From Paenibacillus lutrae (GTDB lineage: Bacteria > Bacillota > Bacilli > Paenibacillales > NBRC-103111), in contig NZ_RHLK01000002.1 in NCBI RefSeq assembly GCF_009757775.1, forward strand, positions 62,001-126,000: a DNA stretch of 64,000 nt, in the 5' to 3' direction. The notes beneath the pieces are model-generated. The model was not told where the DNA came from. It searched no databases and saw nothing but the letters and a program-made list of their open reading frames with translations. Each line of letters opens with the position of its first letter. Position 1 is the first letter of the stretch. Made by a program: the position numbers and the translations under genes. Shown here piece by piece: positions 1 through 7,765 of this stretch.

Positions 1-183
1 GATCAGGATACGGTCGGCTGTACGGAGCCATAAATTGGCCCGGCATACCGCCAGCTCGTCTCCTGTGAATGTAACCCGGCCATTCTCTACGGTGACGTCC
101 TCGTATCCGAGCTCACGTATTTCTCTTGCGACGATCGCTTCAAGTCCCATTGGACATGTGGCAATCAGATCCAGTTTAGCCAT
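1..183 (-). CDS. RlmL/YpsC-type 23S rRNA methyltransferase, N-terminal fragment (cut by window edge)
   Basis: Read on the minus strand, the first 61 codons are visible; the rest lies before base 1. The protein begins MAKLDLIATCPMGLEAIVAR and continues with a GYEDVTVENGRVTF segment. This is the usual opening of the THUMP-containing class I SAM-dependent methyltransferases (YpsC in Bacillus, the N6/N2-guanine rRNA methylases of the RlmL/RlmK group). In this family the THUMP/ferredoxin-like N-terminus binds RNA and the missing C-terminal part carries the Rossmann fold and NPPY motif. The ATG is preceded by AGGAAC about 6 nt upstream. The assignment rests on the N-terminus alone, so the exact rRNA target cannot be named. 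Confidence 0.75.
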   Translation of the reverse strand, partial: MAKLDLIATCPMGLEAIVAREIRELGYEDVTVENGRVTFTGDELAVCRANLWLRTADRILI

Positions 184-290
184 GCTTTCAGTTCCTTTCC
201 GGTGGTGTCCGTGTAATTTCTAAGTATAGGGGAAAGAGAGGCAAGTGACAAATCGGACTTGCTGTGAATGAAGATCCCGGTTTGCATCGG

Positions 291-319
291 TTGAACGGAA
301 GCGTTTTTTGGTTTACAAT
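291..319 (+). promoter_or_regulatory. Sigma-A-type promoter for the O-methyltransferase gene
   Basis: A TTGAAC -35 box (291-296) and TACAAT -10 box (314-319) are separated by 17 bp, in the divergent gap between the RNA methyltransferase and the O-methyltransferase. The implied 5' UTR is roughly 125 nt, with no obvious structured regulator in it. Confidence 0.55.
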
Positions 320-449
320 GACGTCACTGATTCAGGCGGGACCGTTTATATGTACGAATTCGATAGAACCGATTATAAAAGAGTCAGGGATAAAAAGGAA
401 TCCCCGCCGGTGTTAGTGCGGGGCAATCGCCAGAAAAGAGGACACCTGC

Positions 450-1172
450 ATGACCAACAAACATCAATCAACGACTCCCGCAGAAGCAGCGGGCTCTAGA
501 GTGGAAGATTCTTTGCCGGCCCAAGGCCCGGCTGCAGCTGATGATCTTAATGCAGAGACCTATTTAGAACGCTTATACCCCGATGATGAAGCGCTGGAGC
601 TGGTCAACGCGTCCATCCGCGCGAACAATATGCCGGAGATTTCCGTTGCTCCCGGATATGGCCGGCTGCTGACGATGCTGGTGCGGATGATCGGAGCGAG
701 CAGGGTGCTGGAAATCGGCGCATTGGGGGGCTACAGTGCGATCTGCCTGGCCAGAGGGCTGAGTGAGGGAGGACAAGTCCTGTCGCTTGAAATCAACGAG
801 GCCTTCGCTGAGACGGCCCGGCTTAACGTGCAGGAAGCCGGATTCGGTTCCTTCATCGGCTACCGGATCGGGAATGCTGCCGAGAGTCTGGAGGCGCTGT
901 GCTCGGAGGGTGCCAAGTTTGACTTGTTCTTCATTGATGCGGACAAAGTCAATTACCCGAATTATCTGGAGTATGCGATCCGGCTGGCTAACCCGGGCGC
1001 GCTGATTGTCGGCGATAATATTCTGATGAGAGGCCGTACCGTCGATCCGGCTGTGAAGAAGAAATCAGTTGAAGCTATGCGTCAGTTCAACCGGCAGTTT
1101 GCATCGGACCCCCGGCTTGAGAGCACGATGCTGCCTGCATATGACGGACTTGCGATTGCCAGGGTGCGCTGA
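450..1172 (+). CDS. Class I SAM-dependent O-methyltransferase (YrrM/caffeoyl-CoA OMT-like)
   Basis: This 240-residue protein has the SAM-binding motif LEIGALGGYSAICLA (motif I, about residues 90-104), an acidic LEINE segment that would contact the SAM ribose, and DLFFIDADKVNYPNY. The last motif is the metal-binding FIDADK signature of the cation-dependent caffeoyl-CoA/catechol O-methyltransferase family. The C-terminus LPAYDGLAIARVR is also typical. The enzyme would transfer a methyl group from SAM to a small hydroxylated substrate that cannot be deduced here. The first 35 residues are low-complexity and poorly conserved. A ribosome site (AGAGGA) lies 10 nt before the ATG. The gene stands alone and ends in a strong hairpin. 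Confidence 0.85.
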   Translation: MTNKHQSTTPAEAAGSRVEDSLPAQGPAAADDLNAETYLERLYPDDEALELVNASIRANNMPEISVAPGYGRLLTMLVRMIGASRVLEIGALGGYSAICLARGLSEGGQVLSLEINEAFAETARLNVQEAGFGSFIGYRIGNAAESLEALCSEGAKFDLFFIDADKVNYPNYLEYAIRLANPGALIVGDNILMRGRTVDPAVKKKSVEAMRQFNRQFASDPRLESTMLPAYDGLAIARVR

Positions 1173-1201
1173 TCCGAACAAGCGAAGCGGCTGTAAATAC
1201 C

Positions 1202-1250
1202 AAGAGGCGATTATTTCCCACCGTGCTTGACCGGGAAATAATCGCCTCTT
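1202..1250. terminator. Bidirectional hairpin between convergent genes
   Basis: A perfect 18-bp stem (1202-1219 with 1233-1250) closes a 13-nt loop. There is no long T tract on either side, but its position between the convergent O-methyltransferase and MFS genes fits a shared terminator. Confidence 0.65.
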
Positions 1251-1296
1251 TGATTCGGAGTGTCCAGTTGTTATCTCCGCCGCTATTTTCAGTTCC

Positions 1297-2514
1297 TCAT
1301 TCGCCGGGTTTGATGGACGGATTCGCGGGTGCTTTCATCAGAGTGCGGTAGGACCACACCGCATTGACCGCCAGCATGAAAGCGGCGAACAGGAAGAGCT
1401 GGCGGATGTTAAGGATTCCCGACAGCATACCGCCGGTAACAGGCCCGAGCATGTTGCCCAGGGACAGGGCGCTCGTGTTGAAACTGTATGAGCGGCTCTC
1501 CATGCCAACAGGCGTATAGGTCCGGATCAGGGAATTGACGGTCGGCAGCAGACCTCCGATAAAGATTCCGAGACAGAAGCGCGCAGCCATAAGCTGCCAG
1601 ACATTCTGTACGAATGCCTGCGGGATGAAGAAGATTGCCGCTCCGGCCAGCGAGAAGATCAGAATACGCTGAGGGCCGATTCGGTCGGATAACTTACCGA
1701 GCAGCGGAGCCGCGGCCATGTTGGAGAACCCGGTGATGGAACCTACCAGACCCGCGTAGAAAGCCAGGAGCTCCCCCGTTCCATGCAGTTCTTCTACGAA
1801 TAGAGCCATCAGCGGCATGGAGGATTGGATCGAGAATTGAATCACGAATGTAATCGAGTAGAGGGCAATGAGCTGGCGGATGGGCCGCAGATCCCGATAC
1901 CCCTGCATGACAGACACTTTGGGCTGCTTCTTCGCTTCCTCGACATTGAATTTTTCTTTAACCAGCAGCATCGTTACGACGGTGGCGATAAAAAGCATAG
2001 CTCCGGTCACATAAAAAATATAACGGAACCCGATAAGCTCAGCTAAAAGGCCGCCGATAAGCGGTCCCAAAATGGTACCGGCTACGGCGCCTGACTGAAG
2101 AGTGCCCATAGCGAATCCGATTCTATCGCGAGGCGTGTTCGTGGACATGAGCGCTACGGCAGCGGGTGCATAACCCGAGATCGTTCCGTTGACGAGCCTG
2201 AGCACCAGGAGAACCCATGGGGCATGTGCGAAGCCCATCGTCGTCATCACAATGGCCATCCCGAACCCCGAACGGAGGAGCATGACTTTACGGCCATAGC
2301 GGTCCGCCATACCTCCCCAGAACGGCTGAAAAAGAAAGGAGGTCACAAAGTTGCCTGCAAAAATGATGCCGGTCCACGTTGCGATTTCCTGCGCATCCTG
2401 AAGACCCAGTTCCTTCAAATATAAAGGAAGAAAGGGCATGATCATGGTCATGCCGGCCATTACAAAAAACTGTCCGATCCAGAGGACAGCCAGATTAACT
2501 TTCCAATTGATCAT
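1297..2514 (-). CDS. MFS multidrug-type transporter (12 TM)
   Basis: This 405-residue protein is hydrophobic throughout, with about 12 transmembrane segments in two halves. The loop 2-3 signature GGMADRYGRKVM is MFS motif A, and a degenerate copy, GKLSDRIGPQRI, follows in the loop 8-9 region. Proline- and glycine-rich GAVAGTILGPLIGG in TM5 resembles the antiporter motif C of drug:H+ antiporters. It is therefore most likely an exporter of toxic compounds in the cytoplasmic membrane; the substrate is unknown. I chose the ATG at 2514 (MINWKVNLAV) because GAGGG lies 5-6 nt before it. An upstream in-frame ATG at 2526 would sit directly on the ribosome site. The gene is monocistronic. Confidence 0.85.
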   Translation of the reverse strand: MINWKVNLAVLWIGQFFVMAGMTMIMPFLPLYLKELGLQDAQEIATWTGIIFAGNFVTSFLFQPFWGGMADRYGRKVMLLRSGFGMAIVMTTMGFAHAPWVLLVLRLVNGTISGYAPAAVALMSTNTPRDRIGFAMGTLQSGAVAGTILGPLIGGLLAELIGFRYIFYVTGAMLFIATVVTMLLVKEKFNVEEAKKQPKVSVMQGYRDLRPIRQLIALYSITFVIQFSIQSSMPLMALFVEELHGTGELLAFYAGLVGSITGFSNMAAAPLLGKLSDRIGPQRILIFSLAGAAIFFIPQAFVQNVWQLMAARFCLGIFIGGLLPTVNSLIRTYTPVGMESRSYSFNTSALSLGNMLGPVTGGMLSGILNIRQLFLFAAFMLAVNAVWSYRTLMKAPANPSIKPGE

Positions 2515-2751
2515 GCTATCCCTCATTCCTGCTGCGTATAATTTCTGTCCATAAAAAACCCGTCCGTGGAATTCATCCCTTTTATTATATCACAAAAAAA
2601 GAAAATTTCTCCTTGGTCAATTAGCTAGGCTTGCTGCCCGTATATTTTTACAAGTTAAAGGGGAGCGGGTTGAAGCTCATCCGATTATGCATAAAATTCC
2701 ATTTGGGAGGGAAATATAAGTGCATAAGGTCATGTGAAGGAGCTGATCTCC

Positions 2752-3852
2752 ATGCCGTTTGGAGCCCATGAAACTGTCGAAGTACACGAGATACTAACTG
2801 AAAAAATGAACATGATCCAGCATTTTTCGCTTTATGCCGGGATGTCCAGCCACCCGCAGGTGGGCGCTCTCGTTCAGCAGCATCTCTACTCCGCTATCCA
2901 GCATTATAACGAGCTGGTAGCCTATACGCATGATTACAGTGCTGCCGGTCAGCCGCACGCCTATGGGCAGCCGCCGGCGGTGCCTGTCCAGGATATCGTC
3001 TACGGGCTCCGCCATCCGGCTCAGCAGTCGCCGCGTACCGACGGTACGCTGGGGGATGAACAGATCTTGACGGCCGTGCTTTGCTGCCATAAAAACAGTT
3101 CCCGCAACCAGATGACTGCCGCTCTGGAATGCGCCGATCCGAACGTCCGCCGGATGCTGCTGACTTTTTCCGTGGCAGCGGCCGATCATGCCTATGAGGT
3201 ATTCCTGCTCCTGAATGCTCAGGGACAGTACCAGGTACCGACTATGCATGATCATACCGCGAAGACGTACCTGCACACATTTCAAGCCGTGAATGAGCAG
3301 CCGGGGAATACTTATGCACCTGCAGGTTCTGATTCTCACTATGCAGCGGGTACCGGATTTGCAGCCTCTTCCGGCAGTGGATACGGAAGTCAGGGACAGT
3401 CTTATCGTCCGAATAGTGCTGGTTTGTCTTCCGCGCATCAGACGGGGCCGGCTTATGACAATGGCGGACACACACATTCCTACGCGAACTCCGGCCCGTA
3501 CACGCAGACGCCCGCCTACCGGGTTCCAGAGCAGCCTGCGCCATCTTCTCCTTATAACGCCTCACATAGAGACGGGGGACATAACCAGGAAGATAGCTTA
3601 CGCAATGGCACTTCGCCCTACCCGCAATCTGACTACAGAGGATCGTATTCTTCACCGACCGGCAGTGTGAGTAACCACGAACAAGAGAACCGGGGCAACA
3701 CACACCGGGCTTTCCCGGACTCTAACGCTCACCTGTATGCTTCCGACTCCTATGGCCCAAGGGGGCAGATGAACGCAGAGAGGGTCAGAAACACGGAAGA
3801 GCACGGAAAGCCGGAAGAGCACGGAAACACGGACGTATATAAATCACACTGA
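2752..3852 (+). CDS. CotF-like spore coat protein with Tyr/Ser/Gly-rich tail
   Basis: The protein has 366 residues. Residues 1 to about 150 form a mostly helical, ferritin-like region (IQHFSLYAGMSSHPQVGALV, then HKNSSRNQMTAALECADPN and VAAADHAYEVFLLLNAQGQYQVP) that matches the Coat-F domain of Bacillus CotF. The remaining 200 residues are low-complexity, rich in Ser, Gly, Tyr, Asn and His, ending in a repeated EEHGKPEEHGN motif. Such tails are common in coat proteins that self-assemble or cross-link through tyrosine. I take the ATG at 2752 because AAGGAG lies 9 nt upstream; a GTG at 2734 is in frame but has no ribosome site at proper distance. A sporulation-sigma promoter is expected but I could not identify one with confidence. 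Confidence 0.75.
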   Translation: MPFGAHETVEVHEILTEKMNMIQHFSLYAGMSSHPQVGALVQQHLYSAIQHYNELVAYTHDYSAAGQPHAYGQPPAVPVQDIVYGLRHPAQQSPRTDGTLGDEQILTAVLCCHKNSSRNQMTAALECADPNVRRMLLTFSVAAADHAYEVFLLLNAQGQYQVPTMHDHTAKTYLHTFQAVNEQPGNTYAPAGSDSHYAAGTGFAASSGSGYGSQGQSYRPNSAGLSSAHQTGPAYDNGGHTHSYANSGPYTQTPAYRVPEQPAPSSPYNASHRDGGHNQEDSLRNGTSPYPQSDYRGSYSSPTGSVSNHEQENRGNTHRAFPDSNAHLYASDSYGPRGQMNAERVRNTEEHGKPEEHGNTDVYKSH

Positions 3853-3928
3853 TTTCTTACTATGCTTATAAGAGCAGCGGGTGATGTACTTCCTTGTTAA
3901 AAATATTCAAATGAACCCAAATGCCTTG

Positions 3929-3972
3929 AGGCCCTGCTGCGGAACGTTTATAATCGCAGAAGGGCCTTTTTT
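3929..3972 (+). terminator. Rho-independent terminator of the coat protein gene
   Basis: A 13-bp stem with one mismatch (3929-3941 with 3955-3967) is followed by six T residues (3967-3972). Confidence 0.85.
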
Positions 3973-4011
3973 CCATTCATGCCCTAATCGGATTTAGGAG
4001 TGGATTAACCG

Positions 4012-4638
4012 ATGACAGCCAATACCCGTAACATCTACTGCGTAGGACGCAATTACAAACTGCATGCCGCCGAGCTCGGAAATGCCGTACCGGAAGAGCC
4101 GATGATCTTTACTAAACCGACTCATGCACTTGCGCTCATGAACGAAGATAGGCTCGCGCTTCCGCAGGGCCGCGGTGAAATTCATTACGAAGGTGAGCTT
4201 GTCCTGCACCTTGCCAAGGACTATAAACCCGGCTTGACCGTGGATGAGCTTGTGGACAGCTTCGGGCTTGGCCTGGATTTTACTCTGCGTGATGTACAGA
4301 GCGAATTGAAAAAGAAAGGCCATCCTTGGCTGGCTGCCAAAGGATTCCGCAACTCGGCGGCTCTGACGGAGCTGCGCGCTTTTCCGGGCGCGAAATTACT
4401 GGAATCAACTGATTTCCATACCGTACGCAATGGAGAAACCGTTCAGACCGGCAACATCCGCGACATGATTTTCTCTCTACAGACGATTATCGACTATATC
4501 GGTTCCAACTATGGTCTGGGAGCGGGAGATCTGATCTATACAGGCACCCCGGCCGGAGTGGGCGCTTGCGCGGACGGCGATGTGTTTGAACTGGCATGGG
4601 GCCAGGAAGTATTCGGCCGCTGCACGGTTCAGATATAG
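4012..4638 (+). CDS. Fumarylacetoacetate hydrolase (FAH) family protein
   Basis: At 208 residues this is a single FAH-fold domain of the FAHD1/YisK type. It opens with NIYCVGRNYKLHAAELG, and the metal-binding carboxylates are visible in EIHYEGELVLHL (two Glu) and DFTLRDVQSELKKKGHPW (Asp). The C-terminal part has the usual GDLIYTGTPAGVGA motif. The family carries out Mg-dependent hydrolysis, decarboxylation or isomerisation of beta-diketone-type acids such as acylpyruvates and oxaloacetate; the actual substrate here is unknown. The ATG has TAGGAG about 11 nt upstream. The following CapA-like gene starts 47 bp downstream with no terminator between, so the two may be cotranscribed. Confidence 0.88.
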   Translation: MTANTRNIYCVGRNYKLHAAELGNAVPEEPMIFTKPTHALALMNEDRLALPQGRGEIHYEGELVLHLAKDYKPGLTVDELVDSFGLGLDFTLRDVQSELKKKGHPWLAAKGFRNSAALTELRAFPGAKLLESTDFHTVRNGETVQTGNIRDMIFSLQTIIDYIGSNYGLGAGDLIYTGTPAGVGACADGDVFELAWGQEVFGRCTVQI

Positions 4639-4685
4639 GTGGACCTGCAGATGATACGTCAAGCTGTTAGACCCGGAGCCGGCTT

Positions 4686-5969
4686 ATGAAGAAGCGCGAA
4701 GTCCGAATTCTGCTGCTTTCTATAATCTCTGCGGTTCTTCTGATGACAGGACTTTATTATGCAAAAGATAGAATCTTCCCGTCATTATCAGCCGAAGGGG
4801 TAGAAACCGCCGCTCCGTCACCGTCCGTCAGCCCTGAAGATCCGGTATCTGCTTCCGCGGAACCACGGCCGACGGCATCTCCAGTACCGGCAGCATCTCC
4901 TTCCGGCCCAGGATCGGAGTCTGCACCGGACAAGAAGGTGCCCCAGACTTCAGCTCCAGCTGCAAGTACACCCAAGCCGAAATCTACCTCTAAACCGGAG
5001 ACCGCCGCACCCAAACAGATCGCGCCCCATGAACCGATCGATCTGATTTTTGCAGGCGATGCCCTGATGGACTGGTCGGTCAAAGAAACGATCAAGAAGA
5101 AGGGGCCGGATTATCCCTTCCAGTATGTGAAGCAGGAAGTATCCAAGGCTGATTATGCGTTCGTTAACCTGGAGACTTCCGTAACGAATGCGTCTGAGAA
5201 AGACACGAATCAGCTTTATAACTTCAAGTCGGATCCCGTTTCGCTTAGAGGTCTCAAGAACGCAGGCTTCGACCTGGTTTCGATTGCTAACAATCATGTG
5301 CTGGATTTTGGGCGTCAGGGATTCCTGGATACGCTCGACAATTTGAAACAGGCCGGACTGCCCTATGTAGGCGGGGGACGTAACTCCGAAGAAGCTTATA
5401 AAGCCAAGACAGTCAAAATTAACGGGGCTACGGTTAAATATCTCGCTTTTTCCAGATTCATCCCGACTCCTGACTGGTTTGCGGGCCCGGATAAACCCGG
5501 CATTGCCCAAGCCTATGACAAATCGGCTGTTCTACCCGTGATCAAACGGGAACAGAAGGATTGCGATTATTTGTTTGTCTATATGCACTGGGGGGTCGAG
5601 AAGAACCATAAACCGGAAGAGTGGCAGCGGACTTTTGCCAAAGAAATGATCGATGCGGGTGCGGACGGCATCATAGGCAGTCATGTGCACGTGCTTCAAG
5701 GCTTCGAGTATTACAAAGGCAAGTTGATTGCGTATTCGATCGGAAATTTCCTTTTCCCCGATTATGTCAAAGATGCCAAAGCGGATACAGGTCTGCTTAA
5801 ACTCAAGCTGAAGAATGGCCTCATTACAGCAGATTTTAATCCTTATTACATCCAGAAGGACCAGATTATCAAGCGGGATGCCGCTTATGATCAGAAGCAG
5901 TTGAGCTTCCTCCAGTCGATCTCCTACGGTGTCCGGCTGCGCGGAACAGCTATTGAACCGGCGAAATAA
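4686..5969 (+). CDS. CapA-family membrane-anchored metallophosphatase-like protein
   Basis: The 427-residue protein has an N-terminal membrane anchor (about residues 7-27), then a Pro/Ser/Ala/Thr-rich extracytoplasmic linker (about 30-115), then a CapA domain. The metal-site motifs appear in order: IFAGDALMDW, NLETSVTN, SIANNHVLDFGRQG, YMHWGVEKN and GSHVHVLQG. CapA proteins take part in polyglutamate capsule synthesis or anchoring (PgsA/CapA). However, no pgsB/pgsC homologue is nearby and many orphan members exist, so capsule production should not be assumed. The active site would face outside. The ribosome site before the ATG is weak (CGGAG), consistent with coupling to the FAH gene upstream. 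Confidence 0.85.
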   Translation: MKKREVRILLLSIISAVLLMTGLYYAKDRIFPSLSAEGVETAAPSPSVSPEDPVSASAEPRPTASPVPAASPSGPGSESAPDKKVPQTSAPAASTPKPKSTSKPETAAPKQIAPHEPIDLIFAGDALMDWSVKETIKKKGPDYPFQYVKQEVSKADYAFVNLETSVTNASEKDTNQLYNFKSDPVSLRGLKNAGFDLVSIANNHVLDFGRQGFLDTLDNLKQAGLPYVGGGRNSEEAYKAKTVKINGATVKYLAFSRFIPTPDWFAGPDKPGIAQAYDKSAVLPVIKREQKDCDYLFVYMHWGVEKNHKPEEWQRTFAKEMIDAGADGIIGSHVHVLQGFEYYKGKLIAYSIGNFLFPDYVKDAKADTGLLKLKLKNGLITADFNPYYIQKDQIIKRDAAYDQKQLSFLQSISYGVRLRGTAIEPAK

Positions 5970-6048
5970 GCGGCTGCCTATCTCAGCAGATAAGCATGGC
6001 CTGGAACCTGACTTTCGCTTGTAACAGATGTTCTAAAAGAAAATTAGA

Positions 6049-6080
6049 AAACACACCTCCTAAGGGGGTGTGTTTGGCTT
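6049..6080. terminator. Bidirectional terminator
   Basis: A 12-bp stem (6049-6060 with 6064-6075, one wobble pair) has a 3-nt TAA loop. T-rich sequence follows on both strands, between the convergent capA-like gene and the small gene at 6110. Confidence 0.85.
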
Positions 6081-6109
6081 TATACAGTTAGTTCCCAGTC
6101 CGAACAGGG

Positions 6110-6466
6110 TTAGCGACGGGCCTTGCGCTCTGCATCTTCTTCCTGCTCTTGCTGGATCGGATCGGGCAGAAGTCCTTCCTCGGTCAAATCCTCATTGGTC
6201 TTCATGGCTTCCATGTCTTTGCCGAGCTGCTTGATTTCAGCCATATCGCCCGCCATGGACCCATTCATGACTTCATTGATATCGCGTTTGGCAGAGTCCT
6301 GCCGGGCATCATGCTTTTCGTGCTCCCGCACCGTTTCTAAATCTTCGTTCTCATATTGTTTAGGTATGTTGTTCTTTTGATTGGTAATCGGGTTGTGCGT
6401 ATTTTCTTCCGTAACCGGATTTGTCTCGTTGCTATTATTAGCCGGGTTGTTATGGTTGGTATCCAT
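6110..6466 (-). CDS. Small hydrophilic protein of unknown function
   Basis: I do not recognise this 118-residue protein. It is very rich in Asn, Glu, Asp, Lys and Gln, with no hydrophobic segment and almost no aromatic residues. It starts MDTNHNNPANNSNETNPV and its C-terminal half could form an alpha-helix (DMAEIKQLGKDMEAMKTNED). This composition resembles intrinsically disordered, heat-stable or spore-associated small proteins of bacilli, but that is only a compositional impression. GGGGAG lies about 9 nt before the chosen ATG at 6466. An upstream in-frame ATG at 6520 lacks a suitable ribosome site. It is divergent from the DUF92 gene. Confidence 0.65.
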   Translation of the reverse strand: MDTNHNNPANNSNETNPVTEENTHNPITNQKNNIPKQYENEDLETVREHEKHDARQDSAKRDINEVMNGSMAGDMAEIKQLGKDMEAMKTNEDLTEEGLLPDPIQQEQEEDAERKARR

Positions 6467-6599
6467 TTTAAAAATCTCCCCTCGAGTCACGTTTATTTCT
6501 GTCAGCCTTACATGTATCATTACCCTCAGCGTCGAAAACGAAACTATACCGGTTCTGTGCTATCATTAGAAAAAGAAAAAAGAGGAGGGAGGAAGACGG

Positions 6600-7439
6600 A
6601 TGGATATTTGGATCGGCTTATTGGGAAGCGTCTTGATAGCGGGTGCCGCTTACGACAAGAAATCATTAACGGCTTCGGGTGCCGCAGCTGCCATTGTGGT
6701 AGGAACCGTTCTGTATTCACTGGGAACAGCCGCCTGGTTCGGTACACTGATTGCGTTCTTCTTATCCTCTTCGATGCTGTCGAAATACAAACAAAAGCGC
6801 AAAGCCGCCATAGAATCGGGCTATGCCAAAAGCGGGAACCGTGATGCCGGTCAAGTACTTGCCAACGGCGGGCTCGGCATGCTGCTGTGCATCGGGGGAG
6901 CGCTCTTCCCTCATCCTGTATGGTGGGCCGCCTTTGTCGGGGTAATGGCCGCTGTAACGGCTGACACCTGGGCCACCGAAATCGGCGGGCTGAGCCGGAC
7001 TGCGCCGCGGTCGATCCTGACCGGCCGCAAGGTGGCCGCAGGGACTTCCGGCGGCGTCACGGCTCTTGGCCTGCTGGCGACAAGCGCAGGCGGACTCTTC
7101 ATCGGCGGAGCCGCCTGGGTGTTTGGGCGGCTCGGCAGCGGCGCCGGACTTGCGGCGGCGGGACCGCACCCGCTGGAGATGCTGCTGCCGCTGATCGCGG
7201 CAGGGCTCGCAGGCGGGATCGCCGGTTCACTGGCCGATTCCGTAATCGGCGCGAAGTGGCAGGCGATGTACCGCTGCCGCGTCTGCGGCCGCGAGATTGA
7301 GCGCCGCACGCATTGCGGCGCAGAGGCTGAGCCGCTGCGGGGCTGGGGCTGGATGACGAACGATGCCGTGAACGTCATCGGTTCGCTCATCGGCGGAGCA
7401 GCTGCAGCCGGCGCAGCCTATTTGGCGGGCTGGCTGTAA
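6600..7439 (+). CDS. DUF92 family integral membrane protein
   Basis: The protein has 279 residues and about 6-7 membrane segments, with motifs typical of DUF92/TIGR00297. These are an early KKSLTASGAAAAIVVG, then SSMLSKYKQKRK, and AAVTADTWATEIGGLS with a conserved Asp and Glu in a membrane helix. A late GSLADSVIGAKWQA is followed by a short Cys/His stretch (CRVCGREIERRTHCG) that could bind metal. Plant and cyanobacterial relatives (VTE6) act as phytyl-phosphate kinases in prenyl recycling, so a polyprenol or lipid-phosphate kinase role is possible but unproven in Firmicutes. GAGGAGGG lies about 10 nt before the ATG. The central part is markedly GC-rich. Confidence 0.85.
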   Translation: MDIWIGLLGSVLIAGAAYDKKSLTASGAAAAIVVGTVLYSLGTAAWFGTLIAFFLSSSMLSKYKQKRKAAIESGYAKSGNRDAGQVLANGGLGMLLCIGGALFPHPVWWAAFVGVMAAVTADTWATEIGGLSRTAPRSILTGRKVAAGTSGGVTALGLLATSAGGLFIGGAAWVFGRLGSGAGLAAAGPHPLEMLLPLIAAGLAGGIAGSLADSVIGAKWQAMYRCRVCGREIERRTHCGAEAEPLRGWGWMTNDAVNVIGSLIGGAAAAGAAYLAGWL

Positions 7440-7450
7440 GGCAAGCCGCT

Positions 7451-7505
7451 GTCACAGACCAAAAAACCGAACCTGGTAACCGGGTTCGGTTTTTTGGTCT
7501 GTGGC
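7451..7505 (+). terminator. Very long hairpin terminator after the DUF92 gene
   Basis: A stem of about 25 bp (7451-7475 with 7481-7505, two wobble pairs) closes a 5-nt loop. The inner arm contains six T residues. Being symmetric, it could terminate transcription from either side. Confidence 0.8.
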
Positions 7506-7554
7506 TTTTCTGGGAATGGTGGGTGCCGATTGTCTTGGCTCTGCTCGCTCATGT

Positions 7555-7653
7555 AGAAATATTGTACAGGCTAGAAATACTGTCAATTTACTTTTTGCTC
7601 AAAAAAAGCCTCATTTGGTCAAATCATGGCATAAATCTGAGAAATACGGTCAA
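7555..7653 (+). repeat. Three copies of AGAAATAnnGTCAA upstream of khtU
   Basis: The motif occurs at 7555-7568 (AGAAATATTGTACA), 7573-7586 (AGAAATACTGTCAA) and 7640-7653 (AGAAATACGGTCAA). The first two are 18 bp apart. All lie in the 260-bp gap before the K+/H+ antiporter operon and are on the same strand. They could be binding sites for a regulator of potassium efflux; no regulator can be named. Confidence 0.5.
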
Positions 7654-7765
7654 AATAAGTACGTTTTTATGAATTTCTCGTTCTCACGTTTGGAATGCTT
7701 GGTAATCTATGTTAGGGTTTAATAAGGGCGGTCTCAAATTAAAGATGAGGAGGAATTGACGTTGT

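Noticed and set aside
308-499. Open frame of 63 codons ahead of the O-methyltransferase
   Set aside because: It starts at the promoter -10 box, has no ribosome site and overlaps the real gene start.
7501-7722. 73-codon frame before khtU
   Set aside because: It begins inside a terminator stem and covers the repeat region; AT-rich codon use unlike the neighbours.
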